47,674 nt of DNA from positions 1 through 47,674 of the forward strand of contig CAZZCN010000014.1 in assembly GCA_964652975.1 (NCBI GenBank). The letters run 5' to 3'. The notes beneath the pieces are model-generated. The model saw only the letters and a list, made by a program, of their open reading frames with translations, was not told the origin of the DNA and made no database searches. Each line of letters starts with the position of its first letter. The stretch's first letter is position 1. The position numbers and the translations under genes were made by a program. This document shows, in pieces, positions 35,672 to 43,593 of the stretch. Origin of the DNA: CAZZCN01 sp964652975. GTDB taxonomy: Bacteria > Bacillota > Clostridia > Saccharofermentanales > UBA5734.

Positions 35672-37378
35672 TCAGTCAATGGGGTGCTTATTTATGCTTT
35701 TCTCGTCTACAAATTTTATCGCGGGTATTTTAATTGTGCAAAGTGTTCCACTCTCGCCATCCATGTTGTAAGGACCGATATTAATACCATAATCATCACC
35801 GAATGCCAGTTTTATTCTCTCGTTTACGTTTGCAAGCCCGTATCCGATTTTTTTGTTTATAAGTGCATCTTCGGCATTTTCTCTGGTTATTGAAGGCCCG
35901 TTATTGAAAATGTTGAATATCAGGATTTCATTTTCTATGAATGCACTGATTGATATAATTGGTTTATCAGTATCCTCCATGTTTTCAACACCGTGTTCAA
36001 TTGAATTTTCTATAATTGGCTGCAGCATCAGGTTAATACATTCGTACTCCATGATTTCGTCAGGAATATCGTATGTTATTTCGAAGGAGTCCTCATGTAC
36101 GTCCAATTGAAGAGCCAGATATGATTTAATGTTCAGAATTTCATTTGAAACCTTGGATATTATATTTCCTTTGTTTAATGCTGTTCTATAGAAATCTGCC
36201 AGCCGCATAACAAGATAGCTTATTTCACCATTGCCTGAAAGTATGGCTCTCCAGTTGATGCTGTCAAGACAATTATAGAGAAAATGAGGGTTGATCTGTG
36301 CCTGTAGGGCCTTGAGTTCAGATCTTACCAGATTATATTTGGCAATATAGACATCATTGATCAAAGTATCTATCTTGTTTATCATGTTATTGAAGCCAAG
36401 GGATAGTTGTCCTATTTCGTCCCCCACATATTCAGTGGTTTTTATCGACAGGTCTCCTGTACTGACTCTTTTCATTTCATTCATTATGCGGTCTATTCGT
36501 CTTGTAAAACCCAGAGAAAGGGTTATTGAAATCGCAACCACAAATATAACACATATCGCTATTATCATCAGTGTTGTATATGTAATGCTGTTTATGTCCT
36601 TCGATACAACCGAATAAGGAATTATATAGTATATCGACCATTTAAGATTATCTATGTACTTATAAAGATAAATGAATTTTGAACCTCTGAAATATACCAT
36701 GTTTTTGTCTTTTTCGAAAAGGTTGATTTGTGGCCTTCCCCTGTTGGAGTAGATATTCCAATCAGTCAATACATTTGACATGTTGCTGTCATAAATCAGT
36801 TTGCCGTACTCTATATTCTGAGTGTTATTGTTTCCAAAGAATTTTTGTGCATTTATTGTTATGACAGCAATGCCAAGATTTTCACCATTGTAGAAATTTA
36901 CAATTGGTTTTAAAATTAAAATCTGGTCGCTATATCTAATCCATTCGCTGTTATAATCGGTTGACGAGTTGTTGATGTTATAGTTTTGAGATTGTGGATT
37001 ACTTACAATTTTCATACTTTCAATCTCAGGAAGACTTATCTGCAGATTTTTCATGCTTTCATTGTAAAACGAATCCATACGGCTTGATTCGACCATTCCG
37101 CTATTATACAAGACAGCCAGAGACAGGAATCTATCGTTATAAATCATATGATTTAGAACATTTTCACATCGGTCCGCCTTTTCTGACAGCTCATTCATAG
37201 TCTTTTCGGTCTCGCTTTTTAGCGCGGAATTAATAACATTGTTGATTGCGAGCGAAGAAAAATAATAGGAAGTCAGCCCTATGATAAAAATAGGTACGAT
37301 AAAAATCGCCATATAGGAAATCATGAGCTTTTGCCAGAATTTCCTATTTACGAACCATTTCGCGAATCGCTTGATCAT
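35672..37378 (-). CDS. YesM-type sensor histidine kinase
   Basis: This 568-residue membrane kinase starts at the ATG at 37378, which overlaps the response-regulator stop as ATGA; an in-frame start 20 codons earlier lies within the regulator gene. Two membrane spans (about 15-40 and 275-300) enclose an extracytoplasmic sensor domain of about 235 residues. A HAMP linker (about 300-355) leads to the His_kinase/LytS-type phosphorylation box AQINPHFLYNCLDSINW, whose His is the predicted phosphate acceptor. The HATPase domain shows LQPIIENSIEHG (N box) and GYGLANVNERI (G box). It is expected to phosphorylate the partner regulator encoded just upstream, sensing an extracellular sugar or binding-protein complex. 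Confidence 0.95.
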   Translation of the reverse strand: MIKRFAKWFVNRKFWQKLMISYMAIFIVPIFIIGLTSYYFSSLAINNVINSALKSETEKTMNELSEKADRCENVLNHMIYNDRFLSLAVLYNSGMVESSRMDSFYNESMKNLQISLPEIESMKIVSNPQSQNYNINNSSTDYNSEWIRYSDQILILKPIVNFYNGENLGIAVITINAQKFFGNNNTQNIEYGKLIYDSNMSNVLTDWNIYSNRGRPQINLFEKDKNMVYFRGSKFIYLYKYIDNLKWSIYYIIPYSVVSKDINSITYTTLMIIAICVIFVVAISITLSLGFTRRIDRIMNEMKRVSTGDLSIKTTEYVGDEIGQLSLGFNNMINKIDTLINDVYIAKYNLVRSELKALQAQINPHFLYNCLDSINWRAILSGNGEISYLVMRLADFYRTALNKGNIISKVSNEILNIKSYLALQLDVHEDSFEITYDIPDEIMEYECINLMLQPIIENSIEHGVENMEDTDKPIISISAFIENEILIFNIFNNGPSITRENAEDALINKKIGYGLANVNERIKLAFGDDYGINIGPYNMDGESGTLCTIKIPAIKFVDEKSINKHPID

Positions 37379-38817
37379 TCCTTGTTTTCCCGGTATTGCA
37401 TAGGAGTCACCCCGGTGTGATTTTTGAAAAGCAGGCAAAAATAGGATACATTGTTATATCCTACATTCTCACAAATCGAAATAATTTTAAGATCGGTGTT
37501 TTTTAGCATTATCTTAGCCTGCTCAATACGATAGTTGGTTAAATATTTAATGAACCCCATTCCCATTATTTTAGTGAAAAGAAAACTTAGATAACTGGGG
37601 GAAAGGAAGACTCTCTCTGATACATTCTCAAGGTTCAAATCCTTCATATACTCAGTTTTAATGATTGAGCTGACCTGTGCTATGATCATTTTGGCATTTA
37701 CATCATTCTTCTCATAATTTGCTGAACTGTTTTGTAGTATCGACAGGACTAGATTTTTAAGTGCTGATAAGTTTTTGCTCTCGTTGGCCTCTTTTGTGTA
37801 AAGATTCAATTCGTCGTTTTCTATAGTGATATATTGTGCAAGAAGCTGTATGAAATGAACACAGATATATCTTGCAAACATTGGTGATATTCCTGGCTTG
37901 TCCTTGAGTTTTTTGAACAGGATATCCAGACGTTCTTCCATTTTATGTCTCTCGTCCTTAAGGTAGAAATTTATTATTTCTGTTATTTCATTAAAATAAT
38001 CCTCGACCTTAAAGCTTTCGATGCTTCTGTCATCAATAGAAAGTATTTTTTTTTCTAATTCGAAAAATCTTGTCTCAGCCGTTTCATCCATCTTTCCGTA
38101 TATTTTGCCTATATTGCTTATGTCTTCTACTTTCCCACCCACTACTATTGTAGGGTTGCTGTGAAATTTATTGATAAAATATTCCTGTATTATATTTGCA
38201 TTTTGTGTTGCATCCAGTTGTTTATTGTCAAAAAACAAAATAGTCTGGTATTCATTAAGCAGAACAGAAAATGAACATTTAAGCGCCGTCTCGATAGTAT
38301 CAGCGATATTATCATCCGGATTGTCAAATATAGGTGTATCAGAGCTAACCAGAACCATGTCATTTCCGTAGTGCCATTCGTTGCTTAAAGTCACCTTCCT
38401 GTTGTTGATATAATCAACGATTATTTTTGCCCATTTGGACTTCTCTTCGTTGTCAATATCTTCCTCTATTTCTTTTATTACATTTGTAAATTCATCTATT
38501 TTTATGGGTTTTAATAAATAGTATTTGACACCGAATTTCATAGCAAGTTTTGCATATTCAAATTCACTGAACGCACTGAATATAACTATCCTGAACGATT
38601 TCTTCATTTCATGGATTTTTGAAATAAGTGTCAAACCGTCCATCTTGGGCATTTTTATATCTGTAATAATCAAATCAATTTGATTGTTTTCGATAATGCC
38701 AAGTGCCTCAATGCCGTTGGAGGCTTCGAAATATTTCGTATTTTGTAAAAGTTTTTCGAGTAGGAACATTATGCCGGAACGGTCGATTTTCTTGTCCTCA
38801 ACAATTAAAATATTCAT
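37375..38817 (-). CDS. YesN-type response regulator with AraC DNA-binding domain
   Basis: This protein has 480 residues from the ATG at 38817 (GGGAG five bases upstream). The N-terminal receiver domain (about 1-120) carries the acidic pocket IVEDKK, the phospho-acceptor Asp in IITDIKMPKMDG and the Lys in LLKPIK. A central linker with helical segments follows (about 130-370). The AraC-type double helix-turn-helix is at the C-terminus (about 385-480; ERVFLSPSYLSFLF, CENVGYNNVSYFCLLFKNHTGVTP). It is the first gene of the minus-strand series and is translationally coupled to the kinase. It most likely activates the downstream transport and glycosidase genes, though no operator could be identified. 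Confidence 0.95.
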   Translation of the reverse strand: MNILIVEDKKIDRSGIMFLLEKLLQNTKYFEASNGIEALGIIENNQIDLIITDIKMPKMDGLTLISKIHEMKKSFRIVIFSAFSEFEYAKLAMKFGVKYYLLKPIKIDEFTNVIKEIEEDIDNEEKSKWAKIIVDYINNRKVTLSNEWHYGNDMVLVSSDTPIFDNPDDNIADTIETALKCSFSVLLNEYQTILFFDNKQLDATQNANIIQEYFINKFHSNPTIVVGGKVEDISNIGKIYGKMDETAETRFFELEKKILSIDDRSIESFKVEDYFNEITEIINFYLKDERHKMEERLDILFKKLKDKPGISPMFARYICVHFIQLLAQYITIENDELNLYTKEANESKNLSALKNLVLSILQNSSANYEKNDVNAKMIIAQVSSIIKTEYMKDLNLENVSERVFLSPSYLSFLFTKIMGMGFIKYLTNYRIEQAKIMLKNTDLKIISICENVGYNNVSYFCLLFKNHTGVTPMQYRENKE

Positions 38818-39149
38818 ATTTTCTCCCAATCTTTATCAGGGTATAATAACACAATATATTTCGTTCTATGCTTGAATATCTGCTTTATATAATAGTTAAT
38901 TTTAACACATATTAAATGTTTTTAGAAGATTGCAACTGTTCCTTCTGTATTCTTGCGTTTCTGTGTTTCTGCGTTTCTGTGTTTCTGCGTTTATGTGTTT
39001 CTGTGTTTTTGTATTCTTGTGTTTCAGTGTTTTTGTGTTTCTTTTCTACAGTAATCCTTTATTCCGGGTTGAATTGGCAATTCAATTATTGATTATTGAT
39101 TTTATTATTCATTAAAAAAACCAAATTTAAAACCCCTGTCCATATAGTA
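38818..39149. other. Spacer between the regulator gene and the mutase gene
   Basis: These 332 bases are AT-rich and carry the 8-bp tandem repeat described separately (38954-39041). The regulator's promoter must lie in the first part (near 38820-38900, minus strand), where TTATTATAC is a possible -10 without a good -35. The mutase gene ends at 39150. A small frame through the repeat encodes only low-complexity Phe/Cys/Val and is not a credible gene. Confidence 0.6.
38954..39041. repeat. Octanucleotide tandem repeat (TGYGTTTC, about 11 units)
   Basis: About eleven copies of an 8-bp unit alternate between TGCGTTTC and TGTGTTTC, then drift to TGTGTTTT, TGTATTCT and AGTGTTTT. The strand is strongly pyrimidine/purine biased. 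No spacers or coding potential are visible; it is a minisatellite produced by slippage. Confidence 0.95.
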
Positions 39150-39803
39150 TCATCTGCAAATGCATTTAAACACACCTTTAGAACAAGCGTCTTTTATATC
39201 CAAAAACCTCAAATCGGCGTCCTGGTTTTCACTTGCAAACCCCACTCCCATGACAAGCATTTTTGCGGCTTTTGCTGCATTTACACCTGAATCTGCATCT
39301 TCAATTACAAGACATGCTGTCGGATCGATACCCAGTTTTTCTGCGGCAAGTATGAAAACCTCTGGATCGGGTTTGGACTTTTGAATGTTGTTGCCATCAA
39401 TAATTGCGTCAAAATATTTGTCCAGTCCAATATGAGTAAGTATGATCATTGCATTTTTACTCGATGAGCCGATAGCCATTGGAATCGACCTTTGTTGTAG
39501 TGTTTCCATGCATTCCAAAACACCGGGTAATATGTCATCAGGTGACAGCTCATTGATCATTTCAACATAATTTCTGTTCTTTTCTTCGGCCATAGTCTCT
39601 TTTTCTTCTTGTGAATATTGAACATTGCTTCTTTCAAGTAAAATTTCAAGACTCCCCATACGACTGATTCCACGAAGTCTTTCATTTATTTCTCTGTCAA
39701 AATATATGCCTTTCTGATCCGCCAGTTTCTTCCATGCCCTGTAATGACAATCATCTGTTGATACTATAACACCATCGAGATCAAAAATTACCGCCTTAAT
39801 CAT
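39150..39803 (-). CDS. pgmB: Beta-phosphoglucomutase
   Basis: This 217-residue cytoplasmic HAD enzyme interconverts beta-glucose 1-phosphate and glucose 6-phosphate. The phosphorylated nucleophile and acid/base are the two Asp of VIFDLDGVIVSTD (residues 8 and 10). HYRAWK and the cap segment LRGISRMGSLEILL are specific for beta-PGM over other HAD proteins. GSSSKN, SKPDPEVF and VIEDADSGVNAAK complete motifs II, III and IV. Length and motifs fit the Lactococcus enzyme. GGAGG lies six bases before the ATG. The gene is divergent from the GH65 phosphorylase (start 40100), whose product in this family is typically beta-glucose 1-phosphate, so the two form a simple pathway. Confidence 0.95.
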   Translation of the reverse strand: MIKAVIFDLDGVIVSTDDCHYRAWKKLADQKGIYFDREINERLRGISRMGSLEILLERSNVQYSQEEKETMAEEKNRNYVEMINELSPDDILPGVLECMETLQQRSIPMAIGSSSKNAMIILTHIGLDKYFDAIIDGNNIQKSKPDPEVFILAAEKLGIDPTACLVIEDADSGVNAAKAAKMLVMGVGFASENQDADLRFLDIKDACSKGVFKCICR

Positions 39804-39839
39804 TTAATTCCTCCACCTGTACATATGCTGAATTTGTTC

Positions 39840-39957
39840 TTCTGTATTCTTAATTTTTATATTTCTTTGTTTAATATTTCTTCATATTTACATTTTTATA
39901 TTTCTCTATTTTCATATTTTTAATTTTTATATTTCTCTATTTTTACATTTCTTTTCC
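39840..39957. repeat. AT-rich degenerate tandem repeat (TTTTATATTTCTCTA-like)
   Basis: Roughly nine degenerate units such as TTTTTATATTTCTCTA, TTTTCATA and TTTTTACATTTC fill most of the spacer between the mutase and the phosphorylase genes. The pattern is T-rich on the plus strand. It lies upstream of both genes' starts, so length changes could affect their promoters. Confidence 0.75.
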
Positions 39958-40099
39958 TTATTTAGACTATAGTTTTTGCCAATATAATGTCAATAGAGTA
40001 GAATAACAATCATAAGAATCTTACTTAACTGAATAATTTTTTAATATTGTTTTTCTGTTATCATAAAACCACAATATAAAAAACACGGGGGAAAAGCAT

Positions 40100-42457
40100 A
40101 TGAGCTTATGGATTCTTGAAGAGAATGAATTGGATTTTAAAAGGAAAAGCAGTCGTGAGGCCCTTTTTACGATTGGAAATGGATATATAGGATGTCGTGG
40201 GTTTTTTGAAGAAGAGGTAGAAGGTATTGAGTCTCTTGGTGGAATATATCTGGCCGGTATTTTTGGTGCCGGCAAATACGATGCCTGGAGAGGACGAAGC
40301 CGTGAACTGGCGAACACTCCGAATTTTTTCTATCTGCCTGTTTGTGTTGATGGAGAACAGGTTCTGGTTAGAGAAAATTGCATTACTGACTTTTATCGCT
40401 GTTTGGACATGCAATCTGGAACTTTGACACGTTCATTTGTCTGGTCAAGCAGCACAGGCAAAAAAGTAAAAATAGAATTTGAGCGTTTTGCAAGTCAGGC
40501 AAACGTTCATCTTGCAGGACAAAAAGTAATGATAACCCCCATTGGATGTGATATTTACTTGAGTATAAGTCCTTCAATCAACACCAACATCAGTAATTTG
40601 AATCTTGAAAGTTGTGAGCCTTTGCCTATACAGCCGGGGACAAAACATTTTACGGTCATAAGCAATTCAGATGATTTGCTTGAGATTCAAATGGATGGCA
40701 TTGATAACCAGCGAATTGCAGAAGGACAAAACGTCAATTATGAGATTAAATCGGTAAATGAATCAGATGCTAAGACAGGTTATGAATCAGGTGCTAAGGC
40801 AGGTTATGAATCAGGTGCTAAGGCAGGCTGCGAATCAGAAGTCAGTTTCGTGTCCGGATCAGCAAAATCAAGCGGTGCCAATGTTTTTTTAGATACTATT
40901 GTTTCAGGAAAATATTTTTGTATGACAAGACTCGTTTATATCTATTCAACCAGGGATTGTTCAAATCCTGCTGAAATGGTCCGTTCATCTTTGAATAAAA
41001 ATAAGCAGTACGATATAGAAAAGGAAAACCACAGACATGCCTGGGCGAAAAAGTGGGAAACATCCGATATCGAGGTCGGAGATTCAGACAATGACCAGAT
41101 TGCCGTCAGGTATAACCTTTTTCAATTGATGCAGGCTTGTCCGAAGGATGATTCGCGTTTAAGCATCGGAGCAAGAGGATTGACCGGAGAAATGTACGAA
41201 GGATGTGTTTTTTGGGATACAGAAATTTTTAAATTGCCATTTTTTATATTCACAAACCCAGGCGATGCAAGAAATCTGTTGGAATTTCGTTACAACTGTC
41301 TGCCAAATTCAAAAATTCATGCAAAAGATAATTGGTTCAAAGGTGCAATGTACGCCTGGCAGGCATCTGAGACAGGAATTGAACAGACACCCAGAAATGT
41401 AGGGGCTTTCTATGCCATACACATCGTTTGCGACATCGCTTATGCAATTATGCAATATATGCGCGCAACAGGTGACAGTTCATTTATTATTGATTATGGT
41501 GCGGAAATATTGATAGAAACAGCACGCTTCTGGGAAAGCAGGGTACATTTTGATCAAACACGCGGAAACTATAATATTCTGGCGGTCAGAGGACCTAACG
41601 AATACGATGTAATTGTCCATAATAATGTATATACAAACATGATGGTTCAAGAAAATCTGTCAGGAGCGATAAATGCTATAGACTTATTGAAATCAAAGTA
41701 TCCAGATAAATGGATTGAACTTTCGAACAAATTGGAATTCACTGAATCCGAAATTCAAAAATGGTCGGAAATCATCGAGAAGATTGTTATTTGTTATGAT
41801 GAGAAATCCGATTTGTATGAAGAGGACGATATGTACATTCACAGAGTCCCTCTTGATTTGAAAAAGGCAAAACCCACCCAGAAAAGAATTATCGACAGTA
41901 CGCTTCCTTATGAAGCTCTGCCTTTATATCAGGTTACAAAGCAAGCTGATGTGCTTTGTCTTATGAACAATCTATCGTGGCGCTTTACCATGAATCAAAA
42001 AAGGATAGCCTTTGATTATTACGAGCCCAAAACAGCCCATGACAGTTCTCTAAGTTACAGTTCTCATTGCATTTTGGCTGCCAGGGTTGGATTAGATGAT
42101 ACTGCATATGAATATTTCAAAAAATGTGCCTATCTTGATATTAATGATATTCAGCTAAATACAATAAGCGGTTTGCATTTCGCTAATTTTGGCGGAACCT
42201 GGCAAAGTATTGTGTATGGTTTTGGAGGTATCAGCATCAGTGATGAATACCTTGTCATAGAGCCTCGAAAACCGGCACAGTGGTCTTCACTGTCTTTCAA
42301 AATCTGTTATAAAAATTCTGTTTTGAAAATAACACTTGATAATGAGTCTACAAAAATATCCCTTCAGAAATATGGTGGGACGCCTGTTGCTATAAAGTCA
42401 AATTCTGGATTGTCAACACTGTCAAGTCTGGCTGATGAGATTGTGCTTTTACATTAG
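40100..42457 (+). CDS. Glycoside hydrolase family 65 phosphorylase (alpha-glucoside phosphorylase)
   Basis: This 785-residue cytoplasmic enzyme phosphorolyses an alpha-linked glucosyl disaccharide to beta-glucose 1-phosphate plus a sugar. The N-terminal super-sandwich domain (about 1-270) is followed by the (alpha/alpha)6 barrel: CVFWDTEIFKLPFF (about 370), the general acid Glu501 in GPNEYD, NNVYTN, the phosphate loop motifs TKQADVLCLM and AHDSSLSYSSH, and the C-terminal sheet. The usual GPDEYH is GPNEYD here, so acceptor specificity (kojibiose, nigerose, maltose, trehalose or another) cannot be assigned. An insertion of three 8-residue repeats (about residues 221-246) is unusual. GGGGG lies eight bases before the ATG. 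Divergent pgmB supports the product assignment. Its stop overlaps that of the convergent HD gene. Confidence 0.93.
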   Translation: MSLWILEENELDFKRKSSREALFTIGNGYIGCRGFFEEEVEGIESLGGIYLAGIFGAGKYDAWRGRSRELANTPNFFYLPVCVDGEQVLVRENCITDFYRCLDMQSGTLTRSFVWSSSTGKKVKIEFERFASQANVHLAGQKVMITPIGCDIYLSISPSINTNISNLNLESCEPLPIQPGTKHFTVISNSDDLLEIQMDGIDNQRIAEGQNVNYEIKSVNESDAKTGYESGAKAGYESGAKAGCESEVSFVSGSAKSSGANVFLDTIVSGKYFCMTRLVYIYSTRDCSNPAEMVRSSLNKNKQYDIEKENHRHAWAKKWETSDIEVGDSDNDQIAVRYNLFQLMQACPKDDSRLSIGARGLTGEMYEGCVFWDTEIFKLPFFIFTNPGDARNLLEFRYNCLPNSKIHAKDNWFKGAMYAWQASETGIEQTPRNVGAFYAIHIVCDIAYAIMQYMRATGDSSFIIDYGAEILIETARFWESRVHFDQTRGNYNILAVRGPNEYDVIVHNNVYTNMMVQENLSGAINAIDLLKSKYPDKWIELSNKLEFTESEIQKWSEIIEKIVICYDEKSDLYEEDDMYIHRVPLDLKKAKPTQKRIIDSTLPYEALPLYQVTKQADVLCLMNNLSWRFTMNQKRIAFDYYEPKTAHDSSLSYSSHCILAARVGLDDTAYEYFKKCAYLDINDIQLNTISGLHFANFGGTWQSIVYGFGGISISDEYLVIEPRKPAQWSSLSFKICYKNSVLKITLDNESTKISLQKYGGTPVAIKSNSGLSTLSSLADEIVLLH
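40760..40837 (+). repeat. 24-bp in-frame tandem repeat inside the GH65 gene
   Basis: Three 24-bp units (40760-40783, 40784-40807, 40808-40831) plus the first six bases of a fourth encode ESxAKxGY-type octapeptides (ESDAKTGY, ESGAKAGY, ESGAKAGC). Units two and three differ only at their last codon. The repeat preserves the frame and adds a flexible surface loop to the N-terminal domain. Confidence 0.97.
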
Positions 42458-42996
42458 TTATCTTTTTCATGTCCGATAATAAGGTCTTTATATGCCTTCA
42501 CCATCAACCTTTTCTTTTTGGCAATCCGTAGAATTTCTGTGGTCGCGCAGTATTTATCGACCAGCAAGACAATCAGCGATTCCTTGTACTTGGGAACCTT
42601 TGATGTCAACGGCCACATATGCTTATGGATTATGTCCTTTTCCATGTCAGTCAATTCAAAATGTTCGTTGGCGTTGCGAAGTGCGATCTTGGAGTGATGA
42701 AAACCATGAAGCCCTTCATAAGGTTTTATCTTGTGCCAGTCATAGAGAAAAAAGTCATGCAGCATTGCTCCTCTTGCCGCAGAACAATAGTCAAAGCGCA
42801 GTTTTTTGCACAACCTGTAGCTCATATACGACACATATATGCAATGGTCTAGGCAAGTGATGTCGCTATGCTGAATAAATGCGTCCATCGACAGGATTTT
42901 CTCGTTTTCAATCAAAAGTGAAACGCAGTCTCTGTATTCTGCATCCTCAACAATAGCATTTTCATTATTCAGTTTAGAGTTGACCTTTTTGAACAC
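42454..42996 (-). CDS. HD-domain phosphohydrolase-like protein
   Basis: This 180-residue cytoplasmic protein starts with GTG (42994-42996), eight bases after AGGAG. The metal-binding HD pattern is visible: His in CLDHCIYVSYMSYRLC, the HD pair in GAMLHDFFLYDW, later His in FHHSKIALRNA and the Asp of LLVDKYC. Such proteins cleave phosphoester bonds in nucleotides, cyclic dinucleotides or phosphosugars. The specific substrate is not evident. The stop codon overlaps that of the convergent GH65 gene (42454-42457), so no terminator separates them. Confidence 0.85.
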   Translation of the reverse strand: MFKKVNSKLNNENAIVEDAEYRDCVSLLIENEKILSMDAFIQHSDITCLDHCIYVSYMSYRLCKKLRFDYCSAARGAMLHDFFLYDWHKIKPYEGLHGFHHSKIALRNANEHFELTDMEKDIIHKHMWPLTSKVPKYKESLIVLLVDKYCATTEILRIAKKKRLMVKAYKDLIIGHEKDN

Positions 42997-43017
42997 TTGG
43001 CAGACTCCTGTTATCTA

Positions 43018-43214
43018 TAATTAGTAAAGGAAAATTTCGTTAGGCAATGAAGTCAAAGTCAAAACTAAAGTTTTGACTCTTGAAAATCTGCTTAGGCAGA
43101 TTTCCTATGATAAAATTCAGTGTAGAAAAATTGATCTTATCAATTTTTCCAAGAGCTTTAGAATTTATTTTATAGCTTTGTGATCGATATTTGAAACTGA
43201 CGCGGACGCAGCAT
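43018..43214. repeat. Palindrome array element, copy 1
   Basis: Head: TTAGTAAAGG..ATTTCGTTAGGCAA (43021-43047). Tail: TTTGAAACTGACGCGGACGCAGCATA (43190-43214). In between are hairpins: 43057-43078 (9-bp stem, TAAA loop), 43082-43105 (ATCTGC/GCAGAT around TTAG), 43125-43149 (11-bp perfect stem, CTT loop) and an imperfect one near 43154-43177. Confidence 0.85.
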
Positions 43215-43230
43215 AATATTTATTCTGTAT

Positions 43231-43453
43231 TTGCAATTAGCAAGGAAAAACTTCGCAAGACCAGGAGAAAGCGTTAAAGTGAGCTTTAACGCTCTATGGA
43301 AAATTTGCTTAGGCAAATTTCCTGAGTCATTTTTATTTGTCACGGAGAATCTGATTCCATCAGATTCTCCAAGAGTGATAAAACTATTGTTTTATCACTC
43401 TGCATATAGGGTGATATGTAAGTGAAGTTGAATTTTAGCTCCAACGCCGTATT
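43231..43453. repeat. Palindrome array element, copy 2
   Basis: Head AATTAGCAAGGAAAAACTTCGC. Hairpins occupy the same order as copy 1 but with other sequences: 43270-43293 (10-bp perfect stem, TGAG loop), 43298-43322 (ATTTGC/GCAAAT around TTAG), 43344-43370 (12-bp perfect stem, TCC loop), 43372-43401 (13-bp perfect stem, TATT loop). The tail is diverged (CTCCAACGCCGTATTA). Confidence 0.85.
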
Positions 43454-43470
43454 ACTTTTATTACATTAAC

Positions 43471-43580
43471 TTGAAATTAGCGAGGAAAAATTTCGTTAGG
43501 CAAGGAGGCTAAAGTTTCAAATGAGTGCGCATATATATGATATGTAAACGAATTTGAAACTGACGCCGACGCAGCATACC
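43471..43580. repeat. Palindrome array element, copy 3 (short form)
   Basis: Head GAAATTAGCGAGGAAAAA..CGTTAGGCAAGG and tail TTTGAAACTGACGCCGACGCAGCATA match copy 1. Only one hairpin remains, with arms 43513-43522 and 43552-43561 around about 29 bases that include TGATATGTAA, also found before the tail of copy 2. GAAATTAGC at 43474-43482 is inverted at 43593-43601, across the stop codon of the next gene. Confidence 0.8.
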
Positions 43581-43593
43581 GGAATTTTAACTG

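Larger units (their letters stand above)
42997..43593. other. Noncoding spacer filled by three palindrome-rich elements
   Basis: Nothing in these 597 bases reads as a gene. Nearly all of it is occupied by three related elements with a shared head and a shared or diverged tail, described below. The array lies between the HD gene start (42996) and the UPF0210 gene stop (43594), so on the minus strand it lies downstream of UPF0210 and upstream of the HD gene. Confidence 0.8.

Noticed and set aside
38930..39115. Small plus-strand frame encoding a Phe/Cys/Val-rich peptide
   Set aside because: It is a translation of the 8-bp minisatellite, with no ribosome site and no family resemblance.
43018..43580. 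Integron attC-like sites (GTTAGGC core in the element heads)
   Set aside because: GTTAGGC fits the attC core GTTRRRY, but no properly spaced complementary RYYYAAC box, integrase gene or gene cassettes are present. The likeness is probably chance.
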